A DNA stretch of 64,000 nt from Rhodococcus rhodochrous (GTDB lineage: Bacteria; Actinomycetota; Actinomycetes; Mycobacteriales; Mycobacteriaceae): positions 3,339,444 through 3,403,443 of the forward strand of contig NZ_LT906450.1 of the NCBI RefSeq assembly GCF_900187265.1, read 5' to 3'. Shown here piece by piece: positions 61,893 through 64,000 of this stretch. The position numbers and the translations under genes were made by a program. The notes beneath the pieces are model-generated. The model was not told the DNA's origin. It did no database searches and saw nothing but the letters and a program-made list of their open reading frames with translations. The first letter of the stretch is position 1; each line of letters begins with the position of its first letter.

Positions 61893-61927
61893 AAAAAACC
61901 CTCGTCAGCAAGTCTGCTGTACGAGGG
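61893..61927 (-). terminator. Intrinsic terminator (attenuator) in the ilvB leader
   Basis: On the minus strand CCCTCGT and CAGCA pair with TGCTG and ACGAGGG (61927-61921 with 61905-61899, one bulged base), followed by six U residues (61898-61893). It lies between the leader peptide and the ilvB start. It is the only terminator in the window with a proper U-run, and it sits upstream of genes rather than after them. Confidence 0.85.
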
Positions 61928-61959
61928 TGGCGCGTCGTGGGCGAGTTGCGAAATGCGGC

Positions 61960-62007
61960 TCAGGCGACGACGCGCCGGCCGATTACGAGCAACCCATTCT
62001 GATTCAC
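61960..62007 (-). CDS. ilvBN leader peptide rich in Leu, Val and Ile
   Basis: 15 residues, MNQNGLLVIGRRVVA, from the GTG at 62007 to TGA at 61960. Six of the 15 residues are Leu, Val or Ile. There is no ribosome site; the GTG is exactly 7 nt from the -10 box. The Arg-Arg-Val-Val codon region (61967-61976) is complementary over 10 bases to 61929-61938, right beside the terminator, as expected for an attenuator. C. glutamicum ilvBNC is known to be attenuated through a leader peptide lacking a ribosome site. Confidence 0.8.
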   Translation of the reverse strand: MNQNGLLVIGRRVVA

Positions 62008-62014
62008 GCGCTCG

Positions 62015-62044
62015 ACGGTAGGCGCATGGTGTCCAGACAGTCAA
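62015..62044 (-). promoter_or_regulatory. ilvBNC promoter, predicted leaderless
   Basis: On the minus strand, -35 TTGACT (62044-62039), 18-bp spacer, -10 TACCGT (62020-62015), then 7 nt to the leader-peptide GTG. It is the best sigma-A-type promoter seen in the window. Confidence 0.75.
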
Positions 62045-62105
62045 CTTGGTGCGGTCGACCGTCCCAGAATGTGAGATGCCGCGGCTGCAGTGCGAAGATG
62101 TAGAG

Positions 62106-62648
62106 GTGTCATCTTCCCAGCAGCCCGTGCCACCGCCTCCATCATCCCACACGCCCGATTCGACGACGCAGGTCATCCAGATCTCGCGACTGTCGTTCCT
62201 CGCGTGCGCTCTGCTCCTCCTCGCCCTCGCCTCTCCGGCGCTGGCGTGGCCGGAGGCCTTCACATGGACGCTGATCATCCCGTTCCTCGTCGCGGCCTGG
62301 ATCGTGCGGGTACGCACCGTCGTCGGCCCCGAGGGCATCGTCGCGCGAGCGACCTTCAAGACCACGAACCTGAAGTGGGACGAACTCGACGGCCTCCGGT
62401 TCCCGAAGCGGGGCTGGGCCCGCGCACGGCTCACCGACGGCAGCGAGGTCGCACTGCCGGTCGTCACCTTCGGCCGGCTGCCGCAGCTGTCGGAGGCCAG
62501 CGGAGGCCGCATCACCGATCCGTACGCGGCCGCACAGCTCGCCGAGGAGAAGGCATACCGCGAGAAGGCGGCCGCCGAAGCCGGTCCGGATGCCGAAACC
62601 ACCGACGACGCAGTCACCGTCGAGAAGAAGGACGACCGCTCCTCCTGA
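62106..62648 (+). CDS. PH-domain membrane protein (Cfp6-like)
   Basis: 180 residues from the GTG at 62106. Pro-rich start, two closely spaced hydrophobic helices ([20 protein letters not shown] then [16 protein letters not shown]), then a bacterial PH domain ([40 protein letters not shown]) and a charged Ala/Glu/Lys tail. The neighbour of ilvB in M. tuberculosis is Cfp6 (Rv3004, recalled), also a PH-domain protein, but shorter. Function unknown. It diverges from ilvBNC, with its start about 60 bases from the ilv -35. Confidence 0.8.
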   Translation: MSSSQQPVPPPPSSHTPDSTTQVIQISRLSFLACALLLLALASPALAWPEAFTWTLIIPFLVAAWIVRVRTVVGPEGIVARATFKTTNLKWDELDGLRFPKRGWARARLTDGSEVALPVVTFGRLPQLSEASGGRITDPYAAAQLAEEKAYREKAAAEAGPDAETTDDAVTVEKKDDRSS

Positions 62649-62787
62649 TCCTCGCGACCGGGTGCGAATAGAGGCATCCGGAAGCACGCGAGTAGATTCG
62701 TCGGTGCCGTTGCCCGGATCCGCCCAGCCCGGCGACCGGACGCGGCCCGGCCGATTGCGCACCAGCCACCGTCAAGGAAGTCAGCCC

Positions 62788-64000
62788 ATGCCCCCGTTGA
62801 GGTCACGCACCACCACCGTCGGACGAAACGCCGCGGGAGCGCGCTCCCTGTGGCGCGCCACCGGCCTGACCGATTCCGACTTCGGCAAGCCGATCGTCGC
62901 GATCGCGAACTCCTACACGCAGTTCGTACCCGGTCACGTCCACCTCAAGGACGTCGGTGAGATCGTCGCGAAGGCCGTGCGCGAAGCGGGCGGCGTGGCG
63001 CGCGAGTTCCACACCATCGCAGTCGACGACGGCATCGCCATGGGCCACGGCGGCATGCTCTACTCGCTGCCGAGCCGCGAGATCATCGCCGACTCCGTCG
63101 AATACATGGTCAACGCGCACACCGCCGATGCACTGGTGTGCATCTCGAACTGCGACAAGATCACCCCGGGCATGCTCAATGCCGCGATGCGCCTGAACAT
63201 CCCGACGATCTTCGTCTCCGGTGGTCCGATGGAGGCCGGTAAGGCGGTCGTCGTCAACGGTGTCGCGCAGGCCCCCACCGACCTCATCACCGCCATCTCG
63301 GCCTCCGCCAGCGAGGCCGTCGACGACGCGGGTCTCGACGAGGTCGAGCGCAGCGCGTGCCCGACCTGCGGTTCGTGCTCGGGCATGTTCACCGCCAACT
63401 CGATGAACTGCCTCACCGAGGCCCTCGGTCTCGCGCTGCCCGGCAACGGTTCGACCCTCGCCACCCACGAGGCGCGACGCGCACTGTTCGAGACCGCCGG
63501 CCGAACGATCGTCGAAGCGGCCCTGCGCTACTACCGCGACGACGACGAGTCGGTGCTTCCGCGCAACATCGCCACCCCGGCCGCCTTCCGCAACGCGATG
63601 GCGCTCGACGTCGCGATGGGTGGTTCCACCAACACCGTGCTGCACACCCTCGCCGCTGCGCAGGAGGGTGAAGTCGACTTCGACCTCACCACCATCGACG
63701 AGATCAGCCGCCGGGTGCCCTGCCTGGCGAAGGTCTCCCCGAACTCCGACTACCACATGGAGGACGTGCACCGCGCCGGCGGAATCCCCGCCATCCTCGG
63801 CGAGCTGCGCCGCGGTGGCCTGCTCGAGACCGACGTCTCCACGGTCCACACGAAGAGCTTCGACGAGTGGCTCGACACCTGGGACATCCGTTCCGGCAAG
63901 GCGTCCGAGACGGCCCTCGAGCTGTTCCACGCCGCACCGGGCGGTGTGCGCACCACCGAACCGTTCTCGACCGACAACCGCTGGTCGTCGCTCGACACCG
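62788..64000 (+). CDS. ilvD: Dihydroxy-acid dehydratase, C-terminus cut by window edge
   Basis: [Fe-S]-dependent dehydratase giving the 2-oxo acids of valine and isoleucine. 404 complete codons are visible, from the ATG at 62788 with AAGGAAG upstream. Cluster cysteines are in [15 protein letters not shown] and [20 protein letters not shown], followed by [17 protein letters not shown] and [20 protein letters not shown]. The usual length is about 560-615 residues, so roughly a third lies beyond the window. Together with ilvBNC it completes most of the valine pathway here. Confidence 0.96.
   Translation, partial: MPPLRSRTTTVGRNAAGARSLWRATGLTDSDFGKPIVAIANSYTQFVPGHVHLKDVGEIVAKAVREAGGVAREFHTIAVDDGIAMGHGGMLYSLPSREIIADSVEYMVNAHTADALVCISNCDKITPGMLNAAMRLNIPTIFVSGGPMEAGKAVVVNGVAQAPTDLITAISASASEAVDDAGLDEVERSACPTCGSCSGMFTANSMNCLTEALGLALPGNGSTLATHEARRALFETAGRTIVEAALRYYRDDDESVLPRNIATPAAFRNAMALDVAMGGSTNTVLHTLAAAQEGEVDFDLTTIDEISRRVPCLAKVSPNSDYHMEDVHRAGGIPAILGELRRGGLLETDVSTVHTKSFDEWLDTWDIRSGKASETALELFHAAPGGVRTTEPFSTDNRWSSLDT

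Overview
The window is chromosomal DNA from a high-GC, mycolic-acid-type actinobacterium, most likely Rhodococcus or a close relative. The evidence is the very high GC content, frequent GTG and TTG starts, HupB with a long Lys/Ala tail, the methylglucose-lipopolysaccharide genes gpgP and octT, a ferredoxin-type sulfite reductase with the mycobacterial Tyr/Cys pair, and gene order that (from memory) follows two Mycobacterium tuberculosis stretches, about Rv2374c-Rv2427c and about Rv2981c-Rv3004. There is no phage, transposon, CRISPR array or obviously foreign segment. dnaJ is cut by the left edge and ilvD by the right edge.

Layout: 1-5470 holds chaperone genes (dnaJ, hrcA), a small conserved protein, a membrane Ser/Thr kinase and hemW. 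5565-11335 is the sulfate-assimilation operon: a leaderless Cys-rich leader peptide, sulfite reductase, an 18-codon overlapping ORF, cysH, cysD, cysN and a sirohydrochlorin chelatase. PPK2 and a universal stress protein follow. 13335-17350 is the sulfate importer cysPTWA on the minus strand, headed by a second leaderless leader peptide that ends in Cys-Cys-Arg. 17407-25199 has two tiny membrane proteins, a GH15 trehalase/glucoamylase, an IdeR-boxed siderophore-binding lipoprotein, a nitronate monooxygenase-like enzyme, lepA, a lone PemK-fold protein and aqpZ. 25562-30112 carries rpsT facing holA-comEC-comEA. 30258-37333 is one long minus-strand run (proA, MoxR ATPase, VWA protein, nadD, rsfS, gpgP, octT, degV), mostly with overlapping or touching genes.

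37382-49323 begins the second syntenic block: ddl, a cystathionine gamma-lyase-like enzyme and gpsA; then fbiD, ppk1 and mutT1; then hupB with three 84-bp repeats, leuD, leuC and a divergent IclR regulator. Two identical tRNA-Glu genes and a tRNA-Gln lie beside gltX. The last part is branched-chain amino acid and serine synthesis: leuB, serA, a SulP transporter and ilvBNC, which is led by a leaderless Leu/Val/Ile leader peptide and an intrinsic-terminator attenuator. It ends with a Cfp6-like PH-domain protein and ilvD.

The most striking theme is small translated leaders acting as amino-acid sensors. Three leader ORFs (before sir, before cysP, before ilvB) each begin exactly 7 nt after a plausible -10 box, so their transcripts would be leaderless. 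Two end in cysteine-rich tracts ahead of sulfur genes and one is rich in Leu/Val/Ile ahead of ilvBN. Further small ORFs (between sir and cysH, before the IclR gene, before aqpZ, and a 25-residue membrane peptide) suggest this genome uses many unannotated micro-ORFs.
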